A stretch of 64,000 bases of DNA, taken from Chloroflexi bacterium HGW-Chloroflexi-4. GTDB lineage: Bacteria > Chloroflexota > Anaerolineae > Anaerolineales > Anaerolineaceae. Positions within the stretch are counted from its first letter, which is position 1; each line of letters begins with the position of its first letter. The stretch is from positions 49,973 to 113,972 of the forward strand of contig PHBW01000023.1 in assembly GCA_002840715.1 (NCBI GenBank), read 5' to 3'. Positions 63,643 to 64,000 of this stretch are shown here, piece after piece. The position numbers were made by a program, and so were the translations under genes. A model generated the notes under the pieces. The model did not search any database. It had not been told where the DNA came from and saw only the letters and a program-made list of their open reading frames with translations.

Positions 63643-63963
63643 ATGAAATATGCAATAGTTGAAAGTGGCGGCAAGCAATGCAGAGCCGTCGAAGGTACAA
63701 CCATCGATGTGGATTTGATGATTGATACCGAACTTGGTACTCAGGTGATTTTGGACAATGTTCTCTTCCTGGCTGACGAAGGTACCTACACCATTGGTAC
63801 GCCTTCCATCAAGGGAGCCAAGATTACCACAACAGTGGTTGATCATGTTAAAGGTCCCAAATTGACCATCTTCAAATATCAACCCAAGAAACGCATTCGA
63901 GTAAAGACCGGCCATCGCCAGTATTACACCCGGTTATTGATCGAATCGATTACAGTGGAGTAG
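63643..63963 (+). CDS. rplU: 50S ribosomal protein L21
   Basis: A 106-residue protein, MKYAIVESGGKQCRAVEGTT, with the family signature KKRIRVKTGHRQYYTRLLI near its end. An upstream in-frame ATG would add five residues but lacks a separate site; GGAG lies before the chosen start. L27 follows six bases later. Confidence 0.95.
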   Translation: MKYAIVESGGKQCRAVEGTTIDVDLMIDTELGTQVILDNVLFLADEGTYTIGTPSIKGAKITTTVVDHVKGPKLTIFKYQPKKRIRVKTGHRQYYTRLLIESITVE

Positions 63964-63968
63964 ATAGA

Positions 63969-64000
63969 ATGGCACATAAAAAAGGTGGTGGCTCTAGTCG
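63969..64000 (+). CDS. rpmA: 50S ribosomal protein L27 (5' end only)
   Basis: The first ten codons, MAHKKGGGSS, match the L27 start and continue beyond the window. The protein keeps a short N-terminus without the cleaved extension found in some Firmicutes. Confidence 0.9.
   Translation, partial: MAHKKGGGSS

Overview
The window looks like chromosomal DNA of an anaerobic, heterotrophic Chloroflexota bacterium, most likely of the Anaerolineae. This is inferred from the gene set: PII-like proteins paired with antiporters, a two-subunit-type methylmalonyl-CoA mutase, lactate dehydrogenase, DUF438/DUF1858 genes and orphan complex I-like membrane subunits. The moderate G+C with AT-rich spacers fits but proves nothing. 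No 16S or species marker is present.

Bases 1-10,700 are the late end of a siphovirus-type prophage, cut by the left edge. They encode head-tail joining and tail genes, a tail-assembly chaperone pair with a -1 slippery site, tape measure, distal tail and adhesion proteins, and a GH25 endolysin. The phage ends close to the 3' end of a tRNA-Glu(UUC) gene.

Bases 10,850-22,600 are an ion-transport island. It holds two PII-like proteins, each coupled to an antiporter (CPA2 and CaCA), a CBS protein, an ArsB/NhaD permease, a DUF389-SH3 fusion, a UPF0316 protein and a ClC exchanger. Embedded in it is an uncharacterised cobalamin-binding enzyme with an opine-dehydrogenase-like partner.

Bases 22,700-31,000 are central metabolism and sensing: methylmalonyl-CoA mutase and epimerase, an MFS exporter, lactate dehydrogenase behind a tandem GEMM-type riboswitch array with a terminator, a CPBP protease, and a DUF438/hemerythrin/PAS plus DUF1858 pair. 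Bases 31,000-33,600 are a scarred region: a frameshifted RAYT transposase containing a GC-rich palindrome, a tRNA-Glu 3' fragment, an ABC-type ATPase and three near-identical inverted repeats leading to uvrA. Bases 36,600-40,250 hold a TipAS regulator, arsenate reductase, UDP-glucose dehydrogenase and FolD.

Bases 40,260-58,670 are a long plus-strand cluster for anaerobic purine/urate catabolism. It contains 8-oxoguanine deaminase, adenine deaminase, a GntR regulator, YgeY, YgeW, carbamate kinase (split by a frameshift), a complete BMP-type nucleoside ABC importer, two PLP enzymes, a glycosyltransferase, an unknown protein and a hydantoinase. The promoter at its head is bracketed by two copies of TTGTCWGACAA, a likely operator for the encoded GntR protein. 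The genes fit salvage and deamination of purines, ring opening, release of carbamoyl groups and ATP formation; the xanthine-dehydrogenase-like and YgfK-like partners of the E. coli yge cluster are not in the window.

Bases 58,680-63,480 hold three orphan complex I/Mrp-like membrane proteins and a coiled-coil protein. The window ends with rplU behind a textbook sigma-70 promoter and the start of rpmA.
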